From: Polytrichum commune
Lineage: Eukaryota > Streptophyta > Polytrichopsida > Polytrichales > Polytrichaceae
Length of the DNA: 64,000 nt
Direction: 5' to 3'
NCBI GenBank assembly: GCA_950295325.1
Contig: OX485804.1
Location: 43,338,001-43,402,000 of the forward strand
Shown here in pieces: positions 56,501-64,000 of this stretch. Position numbers and translations under genes: made by a program. The first letter of the stretch is position 1. Each line of letters begins with the position of its first letter. The notes below the pieces were generated by a model that saw only the letters and a list, made by a program, of their open reading frames with translations, made no database searches and was not told the origin of the DNA.

Positions 56501-58060
56501 AACGAGAATGAGATTGGCAAGGCATTGGTGGGAGTCGTCCATCCCGAAGGTCAAAGGGTTGTTATAGATTCGGGCTCGGGAAGTCTAGGTCCTAATTTTT
56601 ACAATTATGGGGATAATGGGGATTATGCCCAATGGCTAAGGGAGTACCCCGAGTCCGAGGTTGATGTAATGGTTACATTTCACCAAGTAGGCTTAGGGAG
56701 TGAATTTCCTAGTGTTAGTTTAGGAGAGGGCTCATTGTTGGAGCCATGTGAGGTGCTCACCGAGGAAGAGTGGGTTAGCGGTGGGTTAACACCTTGGGTA
56801 GATGACGTGGAAGAGGGTGAGGTTAGTTTAATTCATGTAGATGGGACTCAAGAGGAGGATGTGATTATTGAGTCATCGAAATTGGAGGAGCCTTTACATT
56901 TCAAGACCACGTCTACGGGGATAGTTGTAGGTCAAAATGTGAAAGATTACCCCAATGTGCCTTCCGATTGGTATCGGAACAAAGAGGAACAAGCACATGT
57001 GTCGGAAGCGGATTGGCGGTACGTGGATGTGAAATTAAAGAATGGAAAAATCCGACAAATGAAGATGGGCTCCAAATTGGGGGAGAAAGAGGTTAGGGAG
57101 TATAGCAATTTGGTGGATGAGTTTAGTGATACTTTTGCATGGTCCTACGATGAGCTTAAGGGAATTCCTAGGGAAATGGTAGAGCACCGGATTCCTTTAA
57201 TTCCGGGGGCGAGGCCAATTAGACAAAAGGAGAGGAGGATGAATCCTCAATTGCAATTGTTGGTGAAAGCGGAATTGGAAAGGTTATTGAAGGCCGGGTT
57301 TATCAAGCCGGTGGAAATCACGGATTGGGTTTCTCCTATGGTCTTAGTAAAGAAAAAAAATGGGAAATTAAGGGTTTGTGTCGACTATAGGAAATTGAAT
57401 TCGTGCACACAAAATGATCACTTCCCCTTACCTTTTATCACCTTGTTGCTTGAGGAGGTTGGAGGTCATTCGCGATATACCTTTATGGATGGGTATGCGG
57501 GTTATAATCAAATTTCCATAGCCCTCCAAGATATCCATAAAACGGCTTTTACTACACCTTGGGGTACTTTTGTGTGGGTAGTGATGCCATTTGGGTTATG
57601 TAATGCCCCGGCTACTTTCCAACGATTAGTAATGTATATCTTCACCGACTTGTTGTTCAAATCCATGACCGTCTTTGTGGACGATTTTAGCACACAAAGT
57701 AATGTGGATGATCACCTACATTGTGTTAGGGAGGCATTGGTTAGGTGTAGGAAGATGAGGTTAGCATTGAACCCGGATAAGACATTTTTGGGAGTGAATA
57801 AGGGAGTGTTGTTGGGTTATGTTGTTAGTGAGAAAGGTAGAGAACCCGATCCGGATAAGATTGCGGCCATAAGCGACTTGGCAACTCCAACCAATTCCAA
57901 GGGGATCTCTAAGTTGTTAGGACATGTGGGATGGTACCGGGAACTTATTCCTAATTTTTCAAAGATAGCGGTGCCCATTACCCATTTGCTAAAAAGGATG
58001 TCAAATTCGAGTGGACGGATGCTTGTCAAAAAGCCTTTGAGGAATTGCGGGATAGGTTGA
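53555..58060 (+). CDS. Gypsy gag-protease-reverse transcriptase polyprotein (1501 aa, ends at a frameshift)
   Basis: The start is the ATG at 53555. Residues about 145-280 are a gag capsid domain (LPKFYGTKDEDPSRHMERY, GEAYEWY, FRGWEQLQREFLNEF). Around 430-445 lies a CX2CX4HX4C zinc knuckle (CVQCGQPGHTRQFC), and at about 516-530 a variant second knuckle (CSNCGGSHPSDTC). The protease core VDGGSSLNIL is at about 848, with catalytic Asp present. RT spans about 1190-1420 with RVCVDYRKLN, FMDGYAGYNQI, MPFGLCNAPATFQR and the VFVDDFS active site near 1375. The frame slips at a run of five A (57991-57995) and stops 22 codons later. Up to there it is fully open, which argues for recent activity. Confidence 0.92.
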   Translation: MQDRTRSQKPSLIVGLEKSTRKRRSSKISDRLEQDNVRIESCLNVEPRTRSILDTLELGAQLEEEITPSKLSGETSSENYTLREEFPVEVDRGLLNSSPVTMAEERGMDPPPIPPIPPIPPIPPIDPLVRPRGLPIVVPQNLAAMDMPSHLPKFYGTKDEDPSRHMERYIERLASFLITNPGYWLVWFPTTLEGEAYEWYRDHAEGHFRGWEQLQREFLNEFRPEVGQSTALRALSSLKQGREEEISAYIRRFDLVCTRFVGTMLNDDTLKQFFIQGFFKSGTIRGVLERNPLTLADAKRAARDIENLDKDHERLWRREDELIPQFIPIRPRVVAVEPAKYENQIPHAIVDTGPRPLAVREPAPLLALPAPRTDPHLEEVERRLGASQLGFQEAMIKQMQSLTDQMSLMIRSQQPGPPPPVESGRHSSGLWCVQCGQPGHTRQFCRSGQNRDQRGNGNPPQQNQRGQAPPHYGNGSNRGPQPRGQGGQNLEKKEFHPFCGRWHAQGQCWSEGQEFNCSNCGGSHPSDTCRQPDKIINVPYPVANPQQQARDNMRGARPQGVPANELRPPNLYYDHSNARQTFHPPAGLQTTTGYIPIQNRQGVPPNGSNGRQAPPTDPGPSNSQDVRFMDGVLEATCDDMLPLPTRIGEEQSQWPPHTNAITYELVKGKGVVEEAPALAVTTRARRGDAPLEVGIGEQGNYSSDEEINLSELDRVARRATKDVERENIILQDRERTNAVHDLDNSDVGEWEGPGVPVDEFDVVGNSKVERSTGYDLWADLSTLKADITFGQLLEISPTARKTLKEGMPVHKRMRKVKAKIAARIQSQGGRDVKAIEIEVVIVDKVVPNVLVDGGSSLNILPEDTMKKLGLGLTGPSPLVINMANQSSTTPLGMIKDCRMTTGGEEYLVTFHVIKMHSNKDTFPILLGRPWLRMANAMVNWGGPKPSITYGPEGNRVIVSIGSLEGWMKKEMYLPLEKEIDDLNENEIGKALVGVVHPEGQRVVIDSGSGSLGPNFYNYGDNGDYAQWLREYPESEVDVMVTFHQVGLGSEFPSVSLGEGSLLEPCEVLTEEEWVSGGLTPWVDDVEEGEVSLIHVDGTQEEDVIIESSKLEEPLHFKTTSTGIVVGQNVKDYPNVPSDWYRNKEEQAHVSEADWRYVDVKLKNGKIRQMKMGSKLGEKEVREYSNLVDEFSDTFAWSYDELKGIPREMVEHRIPLIPGARPIRQKERRMNPQLQLLVKAELERLLKAGFIKPVEITDWVSPMVLVKKKNGKLRVCVDYRKLNSCTQNDHFPLPFITLLLEEVGGHSRYTFMDGYAGYNQISIALQDIHKTAFTTPWGTFVWVVMPFGLCNAPATFQRLVMYIFTDLLFKSMTVFVDDFSTQSNVDDHLHCVREALVRCRKMRLALNPDKTFLGVNKGVLLGYVVSEKGREPDPDKIAAISDLATPTNSKGISKLLGHVGWYRELIPNFSKIAVPITHLLKRMSNSSGRMLVKKPLRNCGIG

Positions 58061-58722
58061 GCACCTATCCGGTGTTGATACCACCCAATTGGGGTAAACA
58101 TTTTCACGTCTATTGTGATGCTAGTAATGTGGCAATAGGGAGTGCGCTTTGTCAAGCAACGGGAGAAAAAGAGAAGGATCAACCTATAGCTTATGCGAGT
58201 AAGCAATTGACCCCCGCCGAAAGAAACTACTCTACAACGGAGAGGGAGTGCCTAGCCATGGTGTTTTCCGTTAAAAAGTTTAGGCATTACCTCATGTGCA
58301 ACCCGGTTGTATTTTTTGTTGACCACATGGCTATCAAGTATCTAATTAACAAGGCGGAGTTAAGTGGTAGGTTAGCTAGGTGGGTTTTGTTATTAGAAGA
58401 ATTCGACTACACGGTGGAATATAAACCGGGTCGTATGCATTTACAAGCGGACCACTTGTCTAGGTTGTCGGAGGAGATAGGAAAAAATCCGGTAAATGAT
58501 ATGTTAGTAGATGATAGCCTCTTTGTGGTCACTTCTACACCGGAGTGGTATGCGGGCATAGTGGAATTTCTAACAACCCACAAGTTGCCCAAAGAGTGGA
58601 CAAAAGAAGAGAGAAGGAAGGTGAGGGTAAATAGTAGGCAATTTGTTGTAGTGGGCCATAGGTTGTTTAGAAGGGGGTCCGATGGTATTTTACGACGATG
58701 CGTGTCAAAAAACGGAGGTTGA
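58045..58722 (+). pseudogene. Gypsy RNase H segment, shifted frame
   Basis: In the second frame the text resumes with FHVYCDASNVAIGSALCQ, PIAYASKQLTPAERNYSTTE, FFVDHMAIKYLINKAEL and EYKPGRMHLQADHLSRL, the usual gypsy RNase H blocks, followed by the short linker before integrase (WYAGIVEFLT, RRGSDGILRRCV). Catalytic acidic residues (D in YCDAS, E in TERE) are present. At a run of six A (58707-58712) the frame returns to that of gag-RT. Confidence 0.85.
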
Positions 58723-59227
58723 AGCGATTTTAATCGCTTGCCACGATAGCGCTTGCGGCGGTCACTTCTCGGGTCAACTCACCGGGCAAAAAATACTTAG
58801 AGCGGGCTACTTTTGGCCTACACTATTTAAGGACGCCCATGACTATGTAAGGAAATGCGACGCTTGCCAACGGTATGCCCGAAACGACCTTAGAATGGAG
58901 ATGCCTTTACATGTATCATTACCCTTAATTCCTTTCGAAAAATGGGGCATCGACTATGTGGGTGAGGTCCATCCCCAATCTTCAAAAGGAATGAAATATA
59001 TTGTGGTGGCAACCGAGTACCTCACCAAGTGGGCGGAAGCCAAAGCGGTGAAGACCGACACGGCGGAACACGCGGCAACATTTATGTACGAAAACATAAT
59101 TTCGCGGTTCGGGGTGCCGAAGATCCTAGTAAGCGATAGGGGTACTCACTTTTTGAATGACTTGATTCGAGAGATGACAGAGAAATTTAAAATTGATCAC
59201 CGGAAGACTACTCCCTACCACCCATAA
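58682..59227 (+). pseudogene. Gypsy integrase, N-terminal and catalytic core, ended by nonsense TAA
   Basis: The HHCC finger is complete (H in ACHDS, H in GGHFSG, then CDACQR). The core has WGIDYVGEV (first D), IVVATEYLTKWAEAKAV, and LVSDRGTHFLNDL (second D). At 59225-59227 the codon expected to be CAA (HPQTNGQTER in the family) is TAA. The single C-to-T change cuts the catalytic Glu from the rest. Confidence 0.88.
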
Positions 59228-59794
59228 ACCAATGGACAAACGGAAAGGGTTAACGGAATTTTGGTGAGTATACTACGCAAGACGGTTATAGACTCGAAGC
59301 GGGATTGGGATACGAAACTAACGGCGGCACTTTGGGCATACCGTACAACCTATAAGGTAACTACGCGTGCTACACCATTTTCCTTAGTCTATGGTCTTGA
59401 AGCGACACTACCAATCGAATATGAAGTCGAGTCACTTAGGGTGGCCGTGAGTACGAGACTTACCGAAAGTCAATCCTTACGAAATCGACTAACCGATTTG
59501 GAAGCACTTGACGAAGGGAGGAGAATGGCGGCTAAACATATTGAGGCAATCCAAAGAAGGAGAAAGATTACTTTCGACAAACGACATAAGAGAAGGGCCC
59601 TAACACCGGGAATGATGGTCATGATTCAAGACGCACGAAAGCTTGAATTTCCGGCGAAATTCAATGCGGTATGGTTAGGACCTTACCTTGTCTATGAGGT
59701 CTTTCCTAATAATTCAATTCAATTGGAAACGTTGAATGGTGAGCTCTTTCCTACCCGTACATCGGGAAGTAGATGTAAGGAGTACCGAGCTTGA
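59228..59794 (+). pseudogene. Gypsy integrase C-terminal part
   Basis: It is in the same frame as gag-RT. It starts with TNGQTERVNGIL, which contains the catalytic Glu, continues with LWAYRTTYKVTTRATPFSLV and ends with FPAKFNAVWLGPYLVYEVF and a short tail (GSRCKEYRA). This is the plain non-chromodomain end. It is followed 61 bp later by the 3' LTR, and no strong polypurine tract is visible in that gap. Confidence 0.85.
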
Positions 59795-59855
59795 CTAGGC
59801 AATTTACCCTTGGAGCAAGAGATGTTTGGATTCATCCCCCGATGGTCGCCAATTA

Positions 59856-61696
59856 TGTGAGCCCAAAAGGGTGCCCACATTTAGTCTTAGACCCTTGAAA
59901 CGTTAGTTGATGCACTTTGAAGTAGCATGTTACTTCACAAAAATATAAAAAGAGTGAAATGTTAGTCTTAGAAGTACCATGTTGTAAGAGGCTAGGATGT
60001 GAGTTGTTATTGTGTTTTTACCTTCGGAAGGATTTGAGTGAATGAGGATAGGTAAGGAGAACTTGGATTGAGTAGTTAGTGAGTAGGCTAGTACAAATGG
60101 ATGGAGACAACCAAAGTGACTCAAGAGGCAAGTGCATTCGAATTGGGATGAATGGAGGATCACATGGAGCGCACAAGTGGACCACCTCATCATGGCCACT
60201 TAATGGGGAAGGCCCAAGGAAGAATGCAAGGTGGAGGATAAGCAAATTCTCAAAGCACCAATCAAATCACGAGTTAAGCATCGTGGTTTGAATTAAGTGG
60301 TGAGCGACGATTTGGGAAAGTAAGGGGAGAAAGTTATGGCGGCGGAAAGCGAAGGAGGCTAAGTTTGGGTTGAAGCATCCCAAGTTTGGTAAAGTGTGGT
60401 AGGTAGAAAGCCAAGGCTAGTTAAATGTTCGAATTAGGATCCTTGTTGATCATTTGAGGGAGGAAGGCTTAGAAGATAGGATTGGCGCCTACTAAGTAGG
60501 AGGAAATCTCAAGGGCTTATCGTGAGCCTTGAGGGTGCTCACCCCCTCAAGCTTACTATATAATCCCTCATTCTTCCCTCACTCATCCTCTCTTTCCTTT
60601 GTGCTCCAAGGCACCCCACGAGTTATAAGTGTGGGTGTGGGAAGCCATATTGGAGCACATGTGTGTGCTTAGTTTTTAGTTTGAGAGCCAAGGCTTGTTA
60701 GCCTTGAAGAGGGCTTGACCTCTTGGTAGAATTAGTGTTGACGTGAAGGATTTTAAAGTTAATTCATGATTCCAATTTGTGGTACTTTAAGTTCATGTTT
60801 TGAATACACGTGGTTGCAAGTTCCATGTTTAAGAGTTGAGCACTTGATGTTGTGATGAGTGCAAAAATATACTTGTGTGGATTAGTTAGTCTTAGTGAAG
60901 TTAGGAAATTCTCTCTCCCCCTCTCCTCTCTAGGATTTTAGGATTTTAGGATTAGAGAAGAATTGTGTGATTAGAAAGGGGTTGTTAGTAGAATTAGGGA
61001 AATTAGGTAGGAAGATTAGTTAAGGGCTTGAATAATTAGTGAGGTAGTTGGGGATTACAACTACAAAGTTGTGGGTTTATGAAGGAGCTGGGTTTGTTTA
61101 GTTAGAAAGTAAAGAGCTGGGTTTATGAAGGACCTGGGTTTGTTTAGTTAGAAGCTAAGGAGCTGGGTTTGTTTAGTTAGAAGCTAAGGAGCTGGGTTCA
61201 TGAAGGAGCTGGGTTTATGAAGGAGCTGGGTTTGTTTAGTTAGAAGCTAAGAAGCTGGGTTTATGAAGGAGCTGGGTTTATGAAGGAGCTAGGTTTATGT
61301 AATTAGAAAGTAAAGAGATGGGTTCATGAAGGAGCTTAGTAGATAGCCTACCTAATTAGCTCATAGACAAGTAGTTAGTTACATTATGCTAGTTAGTGTT
61401 ATGTGTGGCTTTCACAAGTAAATGTATTTGAGATTGACTATAGAGAATAGTGTTTTTTTAACACTTGCATCCTCTCTTTAAAAATAAACCACGTGCACAA
61501 CTTAATGGAGAATGTGGAGCACTCTCGCGATGGCAAGACAAAGGAAGCAAAGACCAAAGTTAAATCCAAGACCACTTGAAGGGTGAACCTTGCACTATGG
61601 ACTCATCCAAGTCCAAATCCAATACCGCGGAGGAATGTGAGCCCAAACCCACTACTCGGACTACGGACGCTTAAGGGTGGGGGGTTTGGCCTCACA
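59856..61696 (+). repeat. 3' LTR, 1841 bp
   Basis: It matches the 5' LTR base for base at a constant offset of 9051 except G at 61641. It is followed by ATATCGATG and then by sequence of the older gypsy element. Confidence 0.93.
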
Positions 61697-61705
61697 ATAT
61701 CGATG

Positions 61706-62257
61706 GAGGTTTGGATGTGAGCATCAGAGATCATACAAGGAAGTAATATTGTTTTAAAGCTACTTGGGCTTTTAGCCCCAACGGCTAAAGGAAAATCCCT
61801 ACTTGGTCCCAACTCTTGATAAAGAGAAACCAAAGGTTTCTTGATGGTGGAGTAGGGGCCTTGCCAAAAGTCCTAGAGGTTTATATAGGTGAGGCGGCAT
61901 AGCCGGCCAAACCCACATGAGGCCAAATGGCACGACCTCCATGGGCATTGGCCCAACATGGGGGCATAGTTGCCTAGTATGGTTTGGGTTGTTGTAGTGT
62001 TGCTCCAACAACACAATGATCAACTAAGGATTAGACTTTCATGGATGGAAATCCATATCTAAACATTGATTACTGATTAAGCAGTGAGTCCCGAATTCAA
62101 ATGTAGGAGGGTTGGTCCCCTTCCTATGAACTAAGAGGTTTGCGGTATTGAGAGCTAACCATTAGCATGGCGGAATGCAAAGGGTTAGCGCTCGTGACCC
62201 TTGCTAGAATGGAAAAATGACAAAGACAATAAAAGGGAGCTAGCAAGGGTTGGGACA
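61706..62257 (+). repeat. Probable LTR remainder of the older gypsy element
   Basis: The stretch ends GGGTTGGGACA directly before a two-base spacer and a primer-binding site, as an LTR should. Its left part is missing or lies beyond the young element. No second copy is in the window, so the extent is inferred only from the primer site. Confidence 0.45.
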
Positions 62258-62259
62258 CG

Positions 62260-62271
62260 TGGTATCAGAGC
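62260..62271 (+). other. Initiator-Met tRNA primer-binding site of the older element
   Basis: TGGTATCAGAGC is the exact complement of the 3' end of plant initiator methionine tRNA, the commonest primer for plant LTR retrotransposons. It lies 2 bp after the LTR-like end ACA. Confidence 0.8.
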
Positions 62272-63029
62272 AGGGTTCCAATTTTTGAGCTAATATTTTA
62301 AGGAAGAGATGGCTATTAAACATGCCAGCTATGGTGGTGAGCTCGAGCCTTAAAAAATGTGTGATGTTTAATTTTGAACAAGGATTATGACGAAATGGAT
62401 TTTGACCAGGCCATTGATTCGAATAAAAATGGTGGGGATGATGGTGAATTTGGTGAGGAAATGAAGGAGTCCATTGAAAGGGCTCCCGCAAACCTCGAAG
62501 AAAGCTCGGGGCCTAGTTTACCGAATGCACCCAATAGCTTGGAAAGTTGTGCTGTTGGATTGAAATTATGACTTAAAATGTTTGAGTTCATGAATTAAGA
62601 ACTAAGTTTTGCAAGGAAATGAAGCCCCGACAAGACAAAATGATCGAGGTCCTCATGATATAAGGTGCTAGGTTTTTTTCTTGAACAAAGAAGTTGACCA
62701 AGATAAATATACCAAGTACCTTTTATAGATTTGGCAAGCCAAGAAAGGTGAATGAACTTGTATTAGAAATGGACAACTACTATGATGTCCAAAGGCCGAG
62801 ATGGACCATAAAGTCTTCATAGTGGCTACAACATTGAAACCGATGGCCTATAAAAGAAGTCGGGTCGCGCCTCATTACAAAGGACTTGAGCCAAAATATG
62901 ATCCACAACAAAGAAGGCAAGTAGTTTGGGCTATTATATCAACACAAAGGGCAAGCCAAATGTACAACTTCCAACAAGGGTAGTACCCAAGGAGGAAAAA
63001 CCACCTAATGTTGAAAACAAAGAAAGTAG

Positions 63030-63320
63030 CTTTATAGTACCAAGGCAAATCATGTTTTTGCCGCGGATGGAATGTTAGAAATTGGTTTGGTGGTACCAAA
63101 CCAAATCAAATTTTTGCCGCAGACAGAATGTTAAAAGTTGGCTTTGCGGACCAAGTCAAATCATGTTTATCTTATAGACGGAATGTTAGAAGTTGAATTT
63201 GTAGTACCAAGCCAAATCATGTTTGTCCCGCAAATGGAATGCTAGAGGTTGACTTTATGTCACTAAGCCAAATCATGTTTGTACCGCAGACGGAATGTTT
63301 GAAGTTGGCTTTATGGTACT
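63030..63320 (+). repeat. About five imperfect ~60-bp tandem units inside the older gypsy element
   Basis: The units share CCAARYCAAATCATGTTTTTG followed by CCGCAGACGGAATGTTAGAA and GTTGGNTTTGTGGTAC, seen near 63040, 63100, 63150, 63210 and 63270. They have diverged by 10-20 percent by eye. They lie between the leader and the protease remnant, so they may have replaced gag sequence. Confidence 0.7.
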
Positions 63321-64000
63321 AACCCAATGGTAGAAATATCTTATGTTTGCGTTGACAAAGAGGCAATGCACTCCTTCATAAACCCAAAGATCATAAGGGA
63401 GTTGAGGCTTGTCGACGCGCAAAGCGAGCAAGCCCATCAAAGTGTGGTTTGCAATGGGCGAACCGCATGAGACAAAGGAGGTGACGATGCATGTAACCTT
63501 CTAATGTGGGACATTGGATTTTTGTGAAGATTTCACACTATATGAAATAGATGAGGTGCACGTCATTTTGGAGGTCACCTTCTTTGAAACTCATATGGTA
63601 GATTTGAGGCGCAAGCCAGTGCACTTGCGGTGTGCTTGTGATGTGTCATGATGGCAAAGACTTTAGTTTGAAATTGACAAGGACTCCTATGGTAGGTGGA
63701 GCCAAGTTGAATTTGGTCTCAATGGACCATATGAAGAATGAACAAATAGTGGTTGTGGTTCGATTGGACCACCTCCAAGGAACTCATGGGGAGGCTAGGA
63801 ACGATGGGCCTCTCCAAACCACATTTGTGGGGTGTTGGCGAGGTACAAGGATGTATTCACCATTGGGTTGCTCAAAATGTTACCGCCAAGAAGTGAAAAA
63901 CAAATTTTCTCAACGAGAGATTGAATTCTTGAGCTATGTGGTGACGAATGAAGTTGGTGGACGGACATGGGAAAGGTCAAGACAATCCAAGAGTGGAAGC

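Larger units (their letters stand above)
50805..61696 (+). mobile_element. Near-complete Ty3/gypsy LTR retrotransposon, about 10.9 kb
   Basis: Two direct LTRs (50805-52645 and 59856-61696) enclose a leader, a gag-protease-RT frame (53555-58060), RNase H and integrase. The order protease-RT-RNaseH-integrase places it in Ty3/gypsy. The protein ends without a chromodomain, and the RT/protease motifs (VDGGSSLNIL, MPFGLCNAPATFQR, VFVDDFS) point to the non-chromovirus group (Athila/Tat/Phygy-like). No extra RNase H or envelope-like gene is present. No convincing 5-bp target duplication was found: ATGTT precedes the left LTR and ATATC follows the right one. Pol carries two frameshifts and one stop. 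Confidence 0.95.
62258..64000 (+). mobile_element. Decayed Ty3/gypsy element, continuing past the right edge
   Basis: Behind the primer-binding site there is little recognisable gag. At about 63345-63430 VDKEAMHSFINPKIIRELRL matches the flank of a gypsy aspartic protease (normally DSGATHSFI), with the catalytic Asp region altered. At 63885-64000 KFSQREIEFLSYVV and VKTIQEWK match the end of a gypsy RT domain. The gap between them is too short for a whole RT, so there is an internal deletion. Several AAATCATGTTTNTNCCGC blocks (63043-63300) form about five tandem units of roughly 60 bp. Confidence 0.7.

Noticed and set aside
60557-61696. Possible solo LTR
   Set aside because: It is the 3' LTR of the complete element, since its partner and the full internal region are present.
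63030-63320. Regularly spaced repeats suggesting a CRISPR-like array
   Set aside because: The units are imperfect and contiguous without unique spacers, and they lie in a plant retrotransposon.

Overview
The window reads as nuclear DNA of a land plant. It has one gene with GT-AG introns, degenerate TTTAGGG-type telomere-like tracts, long AT-rich intergenic stretches and a dense load of plant transposons. The only gene with a complete, unbroken reading frame encodes a berberine bridge enzyme-like (BBE-like) flavoprotein. Its PRGGGHSYE flavin motif and fungal oligosaccharide-oxidase-like C-terminus, together with a non-chromodomain Ty3/gypsy element, make me lean towards a non-seed plant (moss, lycophyte or fern). 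That placement is an inference, not a demonstration.

Layout. 0-5 kb: an ORF open to the left edge, a copia reverse-transcriptase relic (minus), a trihelix/SANT-like transcription-factor pseudogene (plus), a 2.5-copy AT-rich tandem repeat with an internal palindrome, and a CCCATG/GGGTGGG low-complexity block. 5-12.4 kb: mostly non-coding, with a truncated copia gag-protease-integrase relic (minus, 7.7-10.5 kb). 12.5-16.9 kb: the four-exon BBE-like gene (minus, 511 codons). 17-37 kb: gene-poor DNA full of small inverted-repeat elements: Tourist-like MITEs with TTA target sites, CACTA-like termini, a pogo/Tigger-like relic, a fold-back element and an insertion that can be read against its own empty site. 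37.6-41 kb: a broken LINE lying between CACTA-like termini and itself interrupted by a 520-bp repeat. 43-50 kb: more MITEs, including a Tourist MITE nested at the exact end of a hAT-like element, and a Mutator-like MITE with about 95-bp inverted repeats. 50.8-61.7 kb: a nearly full-length Ty3/gypsy retrotransposon with 1.84-kb LTRs that differ at one base by eye, but whose pol carries two A-run frameshifts and one nonsense codon. 61.7-64 kb: a decayed second gypsy element with a perfect initiator-Met tRNA primer-binding site, running off the right edge.

Functional reading. The BBE-like protein has a signal peptide and both flavin-attachment residues (His118, Cys179), so it is probably a secreted or vacuolar oxidase of sugars, monolignols or related compounds. 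Nothing nearby suggests a biosynthetic cluster. The rest is an archive of nested insertions. No tRNA, rRNA, CRISPR or clearly new multi-gene system was seen. The most informative structures are the nested-element junctions and the inverted MITE pairs with internal hairpins.
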